A DNA stretch of 46,948 nucleotides from Gnetum montanum. Lineage: Eukaryota; Streptophyta; Gnetopsida; Gnetales; Gnetaceae. Location of the stretch: NCBI GenBank assembly GCA_015680685.1, contig MNCI01034690.1, positions 367,418 to 414,365 of the forward strand, written 5' to 3'. The position numbers and the translations under genes were made by a program. Positions 20,701 to 32,700 of the stretch are shown here, piece by piece. Each line of letters starts with the position of its first letter. The first letter of the stretch is position 1. A model generated the notes under the pieces. The model was given only the letters and a program-made list of their open reading frames with translations, made no database searches and was not told the origin of the DNA.

Positions 20701-23700
20701 GTATGAGAAAGATAAAGAAGTTTTCCAACAAGCCTTTGATACCTCTCCTTGTCCATTGGTGGACTTTTTTCATTTGAATCTGACTTGCTGTCTATTGGAG
20801 TCTTAGTCAATTTACATCCAAGCATTCTAGTTTCCTTGAGTAAGTCTAGAACTTATTTACGATGTGAGACTGAAATTCCCATTTTTGATCTTCCTATTTC
20901 CATTCCAAGGAAATATCTGAAATTTCCCAAGTCCTTTATCTCAAATTCTTGAGCAAGGAAGTTCTTCAGGGTGGCTATTTCTCTTTCATCATTCCCAGTT
21001 AGGATGATATCATCAACAGAGACAATAATGATGGATGTTCTACCTTTAGAAGAGTGCTTGACAAACATAGTATGATTTGTTTGGCATTGCGAATAGTCGT
21101 GTCTCTTTATATAGTCTTTGCAAATTGATCAAACCATGCACATGGAGATTGTTGAAGACCATAAATAGATTTCTTCAGTTTGCATACTTGACATTTTCTA
21201 TAGACTTGATACTTGGTGGAATGTCCATGTAAACTTCCTCTTCAAGATCTCCATTCAAGAATGCATTTTGACGTCCAATTGGTGTAGAGGCCAATCAAGA
21301 TTAGCTACAAGGGATAGAAGGACTTGGATGGTATTTAATTTGGCAATTGATGCGAAAGTTTCTTGGTAATCAATTTCATAAGATTGTGTAAAGCCCTTGG
21401 CCACAAGGTGAGCTTTGTGTCTGTCAATACTTCCATCTACCTTGTATTTAATTGTGAAGATCCATGTACATTTGACAGTATTTTTCCCCTCTGGTAGCTT
21501 GACTAAATCCCACATTCCATTCTTCATCAAAGCATTGATTTCATCATCCACTGTTGATGTCCACTTTGGTCTTTGAAGAGCCTCTTAAGTGACAACTTAT
21601 TGTAAGAAACAAAGTTTTGTATTGGGTGTTTTGTACATGACCTTACCCCTTTCCTTAATGCAATTGGTAAATCCAAAAGTTCATTAGAATCAGGAATTGA
21701 ATTAGTGTTACCTAGATGTGAGTCATTTTGGATTGAATCTTGCACATTTTCATGAACAGTGGTTGGGTAGAATTGTTCTTCCATATCCTTTTGAGTTGGT
21801 TTCCTTCTTGAGTACACAATGAACTCTTTTCATGAGGACTCGATAGTGGATTGAGATTTGGGCTTGGGTTGGATTGAATGAGTGTCTCGATAGAAGAAGG
21901 ATTTGTTATGGATCCCAAAAAAGATATTCTTGATTTTCACCCTTCCCCTTAATGTCAGTTTTGGGATAATAAGGCTTTGTTTCCATGAATGTGACATCTA
22001 TTGAGTGGTAAAATCATTTTGGACTAGGATAGTAGCACTCATAGTCCTTTTGATTTGGGGAATATCCTAGGAAGACACATTTGGTGGCCTTGGGATCAAG
22101 TTTGCTACGAAATTGTTGGGGAATATGAACAAAAACTGTACAACCAAATACTAGGCCTTGGCAGGCGCTATGCCGGCACGCATGTGCGATGCAGGCCCAA
22201 GGGTGGTTGGGCCTCAAGCTGCGCGACCTACTGCCTGCCAAGTACCCCCAAATCGATGGTTGGCAACAAATCTGGAAGGGGCAGCTGCCTGAGAAAATAA
22301 AGATCTTCCTTTGGCTAGTACGGATGGATGCGTTGCCCGTACGAGATCTCCTGTGTCGGCGCGGGATCATGCAGAACGACACCTGTCCCAGATGCGGCGC
22401 CGTGCCCAAGACAGTCCAGCACTTCATTTATGATTGTGCGTGCATGCGTGGCGCATGGCGGCGGTGACCCCCCAATGCGACTCACCGGCAATTCTTGGGC
22501 CACGCTACTTTTATGGGTAGCGTGGAAAGCAAGAAATCGCATTGTTTTTCTATAGGAACGCCTCACCCCCCCGCGGCTGGTTCTCCAAGCTCTCCGTGTG
22601 TGGAAAGAAATCGAGGCGACGATGGGAATCACACCAACATTTGAGCCAAACTGCACCGTGTTTCAGGATGACAAGGAACTCTGGCAGATGGTGACACAGT
22701 GCGATTGGTGTGACCCTCTGCAGCGGTTGGTCGGGGACCCAAATTTAGCAGACGACTCTTTCTTTTCCAACTGGGCCAACGATAGGACCTTTTTCCGAGG
22801 GCACGAGATTCTTGTCAACGAATCCTCTATCGCTAGCTGTTTGGGGGTCCATATCGCCGGTGAGGTCATCTTGCCGTCTACCCGCAGTCTGCAAGACACG
22901 GAATTGTTTTTCGACGGGCCCGTGCCACGTACCAGGAGCCGACAGGTGCTCCGATGTTCTTTGCCCTGTCTCTGGGCCAGGGCAGCAGATCTGGTGGACA
23001 GATTTTTTGTCTAGTCTGGCAACGGCTCCAAGCTTTAGGGCCTACATTTTGCATTTTTGCATTGTCTGAAATTAGGTCGCCAGGTCAACCTCCCCCGCTT
23101 TTTCCTGGAGGCCCTCCTGCTCAAGCGACGCAGTCATCATTCTGGGTTAATTCTTGCCTTGTGGCGGGGGACAAAGGGGGGGCAACACCTGTCGTCATCT
23201 GCCCCCTAGATAGCCCCCCTGCTGCTGCCCCCCTGGCCCTACGGTCTCACCCAGACAAGGGACCCGCTGGTCCCTGTGGGCTACAACCTTTACGCGGGGC
23301 CGATGGACCCAACGGGAGTGGTGTCCCACCGCTCGCCTCGACAGACCAGTTTCCCCCCTGCCAGAAACCTCCGGCCACAGGAACTCGCACGAAGAGCTGC
23401 GGCAGGCCACACAGAGGGCCGCAGACGAGGCGCGTGAGGCTGAACGACGGGAGTGGGAGGCCATGTGGCATGAAGCCCTGGTGCAGGCCCGGGTCGATTT
23501 GGAGGCCTAGCTTTTTGAGCGGGAGCAAGAGCGGGTAAGGCAGCAAGACCTCATGGCCGAGGCTGCCAGGGTCAGGTTAATTGACGAAATCCGGGCCCAA
23601 GTGCGGGAAGAACTGACTCAGGAGGATGCGGCCCAAAGAGAACGCGAGTAGGCGGAGCGGGCGAAGCAGGAACAACTTTAGGAGGAGGAGGAACAATGGC

Positions 23701-26700
23701 AATGATAGCTCGATCGGGCTCATGAGCACAACGCCTGACAATGGCTCAAAGGGGGGTGGTGCCCGTACCTCATTCTTGGCATCAGTTGTGAGAGCTCCTG
23801 GGGTGAGCTCAGGCACCATATCCGCCGAACCTCGGTGCGTTTTCATCCTGACGGGGGTGCCTTGCCGGCGGATCGAAACAGGCGAGAGTTGGGGGAGCAC
23901 CCCCCTCTCTTCCTTTCTTGGGTGGGGGGCGCCCTCCCTTCCCTGTGGGGGGTTGCCCCCCTCAATTTTTTGGGTCTGTTTCTTGGTCATAACATGACTA
24001 TTTGGGTGCTGAATCTTTTGTGACTTAGGGGGTTTTTCCCCTCCATTGAGGGCCATTGCTGATGGCCCACGATTTGTAATCTCCTATACTATAGTTTTTC
24101 TTTCTCAGTAATATAATCCCGAATATTTTCTCAAAAAAAAAAAAAAACTTTGAGAGGGATTGATGAGATGAGTCAGGTTGTTGGAAAAACTTTCAAAAGG
24201 ACTTTACAAGGATTTTGGACATTAAGAATTTGTGATGACATTCGATTGATGAGATATGCAGCAGTACGAGCTGCTTTTGCCGAAAAGAAATTTGGAACTT
24301 GAGAGGAAAGTAGGAGGGCTTAGGCAACTTCCAATAAATGCTTGTTTTTCCTTTCACCTATCCCATTTTGTTGTGGGGTATCAATATAAGAGCTCTAATG
24401 GACAATTCCCTCTTTAGATAGGAAATCCCCAAGAATAGAGTTGAAATATTCGTTTGCATTGTTGGTTCTCAAGATTTGGATTTTTGTTTTAAATTGTGTT
24501 TGAATCATGTTCATGAAATTTTTAAAGATTTGGCTGACTTCAAATTTTTCTTTCATCAGAAATATCCAAGTGAGTCTTGTATGATCATCAAGAAAATATA
24601 CAAACCATCTAGCCCTTGTCACATTTTTTATTTTTGATGGACCCCAAACATTACTATGAACCATAGAAAAAGGATGAGATGCTTTGTATGGTTGTATTGG
24701 ATAAGAGTTACAAACATGTTTTGGAAGCTAACAAATTTCACAATGAAGAACATCTGAATTTTTATTGAATAATGATGGAAAGAGTCTTTTGAGATACAAA
24801 AAACTAGGATGACCTAGTCTATAATGCCATAGTAGAATTTCATTTTCCTTATTTGACTTAAATACAAAAAAAGATTGTTTCTCACTAATTGTATGTGGAG
24901 ATTGTCTCTCAAGTTGGTTGTCTTCTCTGAAGATATAGAGTCTCGCACACACCTCAGCACTACCAATCATCTGTCCTGAAGTCAAATCCTGAAAAACACA
25001 ATGATTGAGAAGAAATTTAGCAACACAATTCGTATCTTGAGTGAGGTTACTAATAGATAATAAATTGCAAGTCAAGTTAGGGACAAGGAGAATGGATTTG
25101 AGGGTTAACCCCCTAGGTAATACAACAAAGAACCATTGACAATACAAACAATATGGTTCGTAGTGCATGGTGTGTAGTCTTGAAGAATTGTAGAATCTCT
25201 ACTCATGTGATTTGATACTCTGGAGTCGACAATCCAAGTGCTTAACTTATCATCCTTTTGAACTTTTAGAGCAGTGAGAAAGTTACCTTTTTGAGCCACT
25301 GAACCAATCCCTATGACCAAATTAGAAGTGCCAGGCATTTGCTGAGTGAACAACTTCTATAGTACTTCCGTTTGTTCCTTATTGAAGGGGTGTCCTGCTG
25401 ATTTTGAAGGAGAGGAAGGTCTTTGTTTTGTTGTTGCACTATTACCCTTGCTTTCTTTCTTAGATCTGGAGCATGATGGTTTCTAGTCAGCAGGTTTCTT
25501 GTGGATTTGCTAGCAAGTTTCTCTTGTATGACTAGGCTTCCAACAATGATCACATCAGGGCTGCCCTTTCTTCGTATGGGAACTAGAACCTTGTGTAGCT
25601 AAAGCCAAACCTTCATTGGTTGGATGGTTCTGACAAAGCATAACTTTCTTCCTACTTTCTTCTTGTCATACTTCAAAGGCAACCTCACAGAGACTTGGTG
25701 GTGGTTTGATTGCTAAAACACATCCATGAACTTTGTCTAGGTTTTTGTTTAAACCTAGAAGAAACTTGTAGGTTCATTTCTTTTCAATGTTCTTTTTATA
25801 CTTGCTGGCATCATTTGGATAGTCCCATTTTGTGGTCTCAAATAGATCTAATTGTTGTCAATATTGATTTAATAGACTGAAATATTGAGTGATAGACAAG
25901 TCTCCTTGGCGTAAGTCATGAAGAATCCCTTCTATCTTAAACGCCTCCACAATGTCTTCTTTATCAAAGTAGGTTTCTCTTGCACCCTCCCAGATCTCTT
26001 GGGTCGTTTCATAGAGCATGAAATCTTTTCCAATGTCATTTGTCATTGAGTTGATCAACCAAGACATAACCATGTTATTTTCAACCTTCCAACTCTGGTA
26101 CTTTGGATCTTTCTTTGCCAGTTGAGTAGCTACTCCAGTGAGATAGTTGTCTTTGCCCTTACTGCACACAAACATCGTAACTAAATGGGACCATTGAAGA
26201 TAATTCTGTCCATTCAATTTGTGAGCTGTGATGAGGATAGCAAAATTTTCTGAACCACCATTAGTGCTTAGAATTAGGTTGCTATTAGGAGTGGAGGTGA
26301 CATATGACGCTGTTGTGGATGTAGCTATGTGGACAGAAAGGGATAGAACAAGGAGAGAAACGAACCACTGTGACAGGAGAATGAGAGCCAATGTCTGCTT
26401 TCGTTGGAAGAGAGAGGGAAAGAAAATTCAACATTGCTGGTGATGAGCATAGGTCTAATGTCATTGGTGAGAAGGAAAAATTCACTGTTGCTGAAGGAGA
26501 AGAGAGTGAGATGAATGGAAAAGAGCTGAATAGGAGAGGACCGAATGGTTGAGGAATTGCTCAGGAAGAGCTTTGATACTATGTAGTTATTTAGAAAAGT
26601 AGAGAAACTGAATTTTTTCCCCCTAATCTAAAAAGCTGGAATTGGGATGACAACAAATCCCATTAAATTAGGAAACTACCAATAAGAATTACAGCTATAA

Positions 26701-29700
26701 ACAACCCTTAACAATTGATCCAGATTTCCACAAATCCGTTGGGTGGTAGAAGATTTGGAAGGGTAGACTACTAGAGAAAGTAAAGATGTTTATTTGGCTC
26801 ATCTTTCAAAGAGCACTCATGGTTTGGAAGTTTCTTTGTGAGCAAAACCTCCTTATAAACATGATATGCCTTCTCTATTGGATAGGTTGTGAGACCCAAC
26901 AACATTTCATGTCACTTTGCCCCTTCATTGCACACATTTGGTGGGCTTCTAGTATTGCTTTCCTTCATCTACTTCATAGGGATTCACCTGCAAGAATCAT
27001 TCTTTGGCTTCTGTGGAGAGCAAGGAACAAATATATCTTTCGGAGTGTTCTCATTTCCTCACTATCATAGATTGCTACTTGTGGTATCTGCCTTTGGAGA
27101 AGGGCCTCTGCTGCGATGGGGATGACACCAACCTTTGAACTAGAGTGTGAAGTCTTCCAACAGAATCATGCTCTTTGGGAAATGGTTAGTCATGTGGGTT
27201 GGGTGGAGGTCCTTCCCCTCATGATTGGGGATCTTGACGTGGAGGATGTGGGGTTTTTCAAACATTGGAGAGGGGATTGCATGCACTTCAAGGGTGTATA
27301 GATTACTTTCACTGGGAGGTGATTGCTACTTACTTATGGCTCTTGATGGATGGAGAAATTGTGCTTCCCATGGGAAGTGGGTTGCAAGATCTAGAGGTTT
27401 TTTTTTTCTTTTTTTTGACAAGTTGGTCCCAAAAAATTCTAGTGGGCAAGCTCCTAAATTGGCATTGTTGGCAAGCTAGTAGGAGGTGGTGAAGTTAGTG
27501 GATAAGTTTTTCGTTCAATTCGGCAATGTTTGAAAGCTCTAGGGAGCCCACTTTTCACCTTCTTGTAGTGCATGCAACTAGGTCAATGGGATAACTTGCC
27601 AATATTCTTTCTCGCAACACTCAAAAGGTGTAGAAGAGGATGTCACTTGAGGCTCATTTTGGCCCTTTGGGCTGGTGTTAGGTTGGTAGACGGCTTTGCT
27701 GTGGGGCAGGCTTAGTGCTGCTTTGGGGTTGGTTACTTGTGTAGGCATTCTCTCTAGGAGGGTGCATATTCCTCAGCTTCTTTGACAGTGGTTGGGGCTG
27801 TGTTGGGAGTGGAAGAGACTAAATTGACTCCCTTGGATAATGTGTTGGAACACCAAGAGTTGATGATAGGTCAACAATACCTCTTCTTGCAATATCTAAA
27901 GGAGGTAGATGTTGATATTTGCAAGAAATTGGACGCCAATTTGTGTAGGGCTAGTGGTGAGGTTCAAACCTGTGTTCAGGTTAGGAGTAGGCCAAAAGAG
28001 AGCAAAAAGAGAACAAATGGAAAAAGGAGGAGCTTCACCATCATGAGCAAGAAGAGGAGGACAATTGCCAAAGAATGATTTGGTAGGTTGCTCTCTGGAG
28101 CATGTTGGAGGACCATCTCAGACAACAAAGTAGGGAAGACCTACGTAGGAAGGCAGAAGAGTAGTAGCTTAGGGAGGCATAGGAGGCCTAGAGGGTCAAA
28201 GACTTCCTGACAGAGGAGCAGATGAGGAAGAGTTGGGTTTCGACACATGAATCCAATGCTAGATGTTGGTTCAATATGGGGAGACACCAATACATGTTTA
28301 TGGGGGTTAACAGGAACATGTCTTGAGTAGGCTTGTGCAAATTTATTAGAAGTACATCTAGTAGTAGCCTTCACCTTGACAAGGCCTGGCACATGAATAG
28401 GAAGGCATAGGCCTAATGGGAGGAGAGATATAAGGAATTTCAGGAGGTTGTGACAGTTGTCAAATTGGAGCCATATTAGAATATTTTGGATGTCATCCAC
28501 ATGCAAGAAATGCCATTGTGCGCTTGCACCATGGTTTTGGTATTAGATTCCTTGGGTTTTTTCTGGTTTGGTTTTGATAATGCTAATTGTTTATCTATGA
28601 CACAACCACTAGGTTCCACTTTCATCTTTATGTGCCTTGTACTTGATGAAGAATCAAACCCAATACTTGAAGAACAAAGGAAATGATAAGTTAGTAAAGC
28701 ATACTAAGCAAGATAGCAAAAGATAAAAAAAATTTCAAAGAGTGTGAAAGTGTTAGATGTAATTTGATAATTTTGGCTTATTAATCCTTGTAAAATCCTT
28801 GGATGTGACAAGAGTCAGAGTTACATGACATTGATGTTGAGGGTCGGGGATGATAGCAGAGAAGATCCACGAGTTCACTTTAAGTTAAGTACAATATTTA
28901 GTCTAGTTGTGATCCAATTGTGAGTGGACCATTGGGTGTGTTTTCTTTTGCTTGCTTGAAATCAATAGGTTGCAAGGTGACCATGAGCTAGTCGCAACAC
29001 ACGGTCTGTGCTCCTTTTGAAAAAGTGAACATCCATGAGGTGATTGCAAGCTGGTTGTGAATCATAGTCTTGCCTTCTTCCTAGTTGTGAGCTCAACGTG
29101 GCTTGGTTGTATCTATGTAAATGTCGCAGCCTAATGAAACTGAGAACTCTTGAGAGTAATGTAAGTTGGTTGCTATTAGGGCATGACCTTAGCACAACTT
29201 CGATCAGAAGTTTGGAGTAAATGCCATGTGACATGATTGGGGCCACGAAGATGGCACAAGCTCTATGCTAGCCATGATTGGATGGGGTATGTGCCTAGGA
29301 TTATGGATTTTGGCTTCTGAACTTTAGCATAACTGAGTTTTAGTCACGGTGCAGTTGCTGCTTGTACTAAAATAAAAATGCCAAAAAAAAAAAAAAAACT
29401 GAATTGCTAGATCTGAGGATTACAAGCTCATGTAAGAGTTGGGAGTCCACTTAAAAGCCTTAGGGATTTTATATCTATGTCTTAATACATGTAGTTTAAG
29501 AAAATACATGAAAGATCTAATATACACAAAACATGAAGGAATATAAAAGATGTGAGAAATCTTCAAATTCTCATTCTAGCATGTAGATCTAGTATTAGAA
29601 GGTTGCATTATTGGTGCCATAAGCCTCTAATGCTTGTTGCTTGCTCAAATCACCGTGAGGGTTAGGCTGAACAACCCAAACTCTCTAGAAACCGTGAAAC

Positions 29701-32700
29701 CCCAAAAAGGAAGCAACATGACTTGACATAGAGAAAGGAAACAATATAAGAAAAGACATCAAGGAGGTAGCACACATTCAGTCTGTCCTTAACAACAAGA
29801 AATTTTTTGCAGGTTGAAAGAAATCAGTGGTGGGGATCCAAAAAATAATGAAATCATGTAAATGCTATACTTTTCATCTCTTAAGAATGAATAAATTGAT
29901 GGATTAAAATTCTAAATTAAGAAACTGACACAGACTTTGCCAAGTTAACATAAAGAAGGATAAATGCCACATTTTCATCAATGTCTTTTTCACTAATTTT
30001 CTTTGGGAAAATGGGGCAAATTGTTCACTATTTGTGGAAACTGACAAATTGAGCAGAAAACAGTGCTGCCCTATCAGCTGATTTATAGTTAGTGATTGAT
30101 TGATATTTTGCTGATTTTTAGGAATTAGTTTGGAGAGATTTTCTCCATGTAATCTCTATATATACATCCACTTGTAAACAAGAAGCAATCAAGAAAAAAA
30201 TTTCCTTTTCTTTTCAAATTTTGTCATGGTGTCAGAGCATTAGGTTTTGAACCCTAGGGACATTGTTTTTTCATTCGGCCTTCATTGCCGTATTTCTTCT
30301 CCTACTACAGCCTTCATTGTCATTTTTAATAGGGTAATTCAACCCTTATTGCTGCAATCCTCTTCTTCTCCTTGTTTTTCTTTACCAAACAGGGACAACA
30401 TGTGGTGTACCTTCTGCAAGAAACCACGGCATACAAGGGAGATGTGCTTCAAGCTTCATGGAAAGCCACCAAGCAAGGAATGGGGAAATAAGAGTAGAAG
30501 GCAAAAAATTCAAGGTCAAGCAAATCAATTCTCGTCTTCACAAGAAGAAGAGAAAGCTTTAGAAGCAAGGGAATTTGACAAAGAAGAGATAGAGAAATTG
30601 AAGAATCTTCTAGCCACTCTTGAAAAATCTTCAGGTACCTGTTCATTGGTACATTCAAGTGCCTTCAACCAGTGTTTTAAAGACTCCTAGATCATCGATT
30701 CAAGAGCCACATATCACATGACACATGCATCTCATAATTTTAGTTCTTATTTTCCTTGCCCTAGTAATTGAAAAATTATCATGGTACATGGATCACCAAC
30801 CACAGTTGTCAGTATAGGGAATGTTAAACTTGATCATGATATGATTCTTAAAGATGTTCTTCATGTTACAAAATTATCAACAAATCTCATCTCCATATCT
30901 TGGGATCTAAATTGCAAAGTAACATTCTTCCCAACTTATTGTCTATTTCAAGATTGGGACTCGGGCAGGATGATTGGACTTGCTAAGGAGAAGGGAGGAT
31001 TATACTATCTTGAAAAGACTGAAAAGACAAGTGCCAGTAAGTGGAATCAACCTTTAACCCTCCTATCCGCAAGTCACTCAACAAATAAAGGCATGATTTG
31101 GGTTCACCACTGTAGACTAGGAGATCTTTCATTCAAAATACTTGAAACCATGTTCCCTCATTTGTTTAAGGGCTTAGAAAAGGAAATGTTTAATCGCAAA
31201 ACTTGTGAACTTGCAAAGCACAAACATGTAGCATTTCCCATCAATAATAAAAGAAGCTTGTTTCCATTTGATTTAATTCATAGTGATATTTGGGGACCAT
31301 CTCCAATTTCAGATATTTTTGGGGCACAATGGTTTGTTTCATTTATCGATGATTGCACAAGAGTCACTTGGATTTTCTTAATCAAGTCCAAAACTGATGT
31401 TAATGATGTCCTCCCAAATTTTCATTCCATGATTAAAAATCAAGTTGGAGTAAGTATCAAAAGGTTTCGTTCAGATAATGCCAAAGATTATTTTAACTAG
31501 ACATTGATTATGTTCTTTCAAAAGGAGGGAATCATCCACAAGTCCTTTTGTGTCTATACCCCACAACAAAATGGAGCGGCAGAGAGAAAAAATGGTGTCA
31601 TTCTTTCTACAACTTGGGCTTTATTGTTCCAAAAAAATGTTCCAACAAATTATTGAGGAGAACCCATCCTTACAGATACACATATCATAAACAGATTACC
31701 AACTCAACTGCTCCATTCCAAAAGTCCGATAGAAGTGTTATCTCAGTTCTTTTCAACACTTCGTACTACAAACCATCTTATCCCTAGGATATTTGGATGT
31801 GTTTTGTTTGTCCATATTCATAGTCAAAAACAGGGGAAATTTGATCCAAGAGCCCTCAAAATGGTCTTTGTTGGGTGTTCTTCAACCCAAAAGGGCTACA
31901 AATGCTATCATCCACCAACTAAAAAATTCCTTGTTTCTATGGATGTCACCTTTGTTGAAACTAAGTCATACTTCACACAACCTTATCTTCAAAGGGAGCA
32001 AACAGTAGTAGAAGATAAGGACTTCTTTCTTCTTGACCTACCCATAATCGAGTCTTCTGAGTCTTCCTATTCTTTGCTACCACAAACTGAGCCTAACCCT
32101 CTTCCTCAAATTGTAGAACAAAATGATGAAGGTAGTGAAACCACTACTGACACATGTCCTCCTCAATTGTACTCAAGAAGGAACCATCCAAACCCAGAAC
32201 CAAGGCAAGTCCAAACATCGAGCTTGAGTGCTGGTAATGAGGTAATACATCATAACCCATCTAATTCTCCTACTGAATCCTTGTTTGATATTGGCTTACC
32301 TATTGTAGTTAGAAAAGGAAAAAGAGAATGCACCAATCACCCACTATATCCTATATCTCATTTTGTGTATTTTCACAAATGTTCCTCAACTCATGGAGCA
32401 TTTCTCACAAATCTTAACAATGTGTCTATGCCTTCAACACTATCTGAGGCTTTAAACTGTGAAAATTGGAAAAATGCTATATATGTAGAAATGCAAACCT
32501 TGGAGAAGAACAACACATGGGAGATAGTGGACTTGCCAAAGGGGAAGAAACCAGTAGGATGCAAATGGATATACACTGTGAAATACAAAGCTGATGGTTC
32601 TTTGGAAAGGTACAAAGTGAGATTGGTAGCCAAGGGATATGCATGGACGTATGGGATAGACTATTAAGAGACATTTGCACTAGTGGCAAAGATGATTACG

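Larger units (their letters stand above)
20085..26391 (-). pseudogene. Copia 1 gag-pol (interrupted by LINE E)
   Basis: In order on the minus strand: gag with LNGQNYLQWS (26391-25858); zinc-knuckle and protease region with WIVDSRVSNHMS, the active-site DSGA decayed (25553-25105); GAG-preintegrase LWHYRLGHPSFLYLKRLF (about 24830-24760); integrase with FLDDHTRLTW and RTNNANEYFN (24664-24395); then TPQQNGIGERKN and AAYLINRM up to 24150. LINE E intervenes. Integrase resumes at FGCTVFVHIPQQFRSKLDPK (22150-22014). RT follows (21551-21255), with catalytic YVDD changed to SVDD at 21009-21020 and KERYQRLVGKLLYLSHTRPD (20825-20523). RNase H ends at DILTKALPRTTFRELQSKLG (about 20150). Multiple stops are present. 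Confidence 0.88.
19915..26732 (-). mobile_element. Copia 1: LTR retrotransposon inserted in LINE F, minus strand
   Basis: The element has two 151-bp LTRs (19915-20065 and 26582-26732), a primer binding site next to the 5' LTR, a polypurine tract next to the 3' LTR, and gag-pol in Copia order (integrase before RT). The flanks GATCC (19910-19914) and AATCC (26733-26737) are a near-perfect 5-bp target duplication. The LTRs differ at about 9 of 151 positions by my count (about 6%), so the insertion is not recent. LINE E (22153-24147) interrupts its integrase region. Confidence 0.92.
19020..28560 (+). mobile_element. LINE copy F, split by Copia 1
   Basis: This 5'-truncated L1-type element starts at GSALGDPLSPYIFI (about 19024). 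It is interrupted at 19914/26733 by Copia 1 and resumes in the connection region (GWWxIWKG-like), ending around 28560 after the J-like tail. The two halves are collinear with copies C and D across the break. The 3' end is uncertain because the family 3' UTR signature is not clear; the next poly(A) is at 29382-29397. It is the oldest layer of the nest. Confidence 0.75.

Noticed and set aside
23195-24056. Long minus-strand open frames within LINE E
   Set aside because: These are shadows of the GC-rich plus-strand coil and linker, with no conserved motif on the minus strand.
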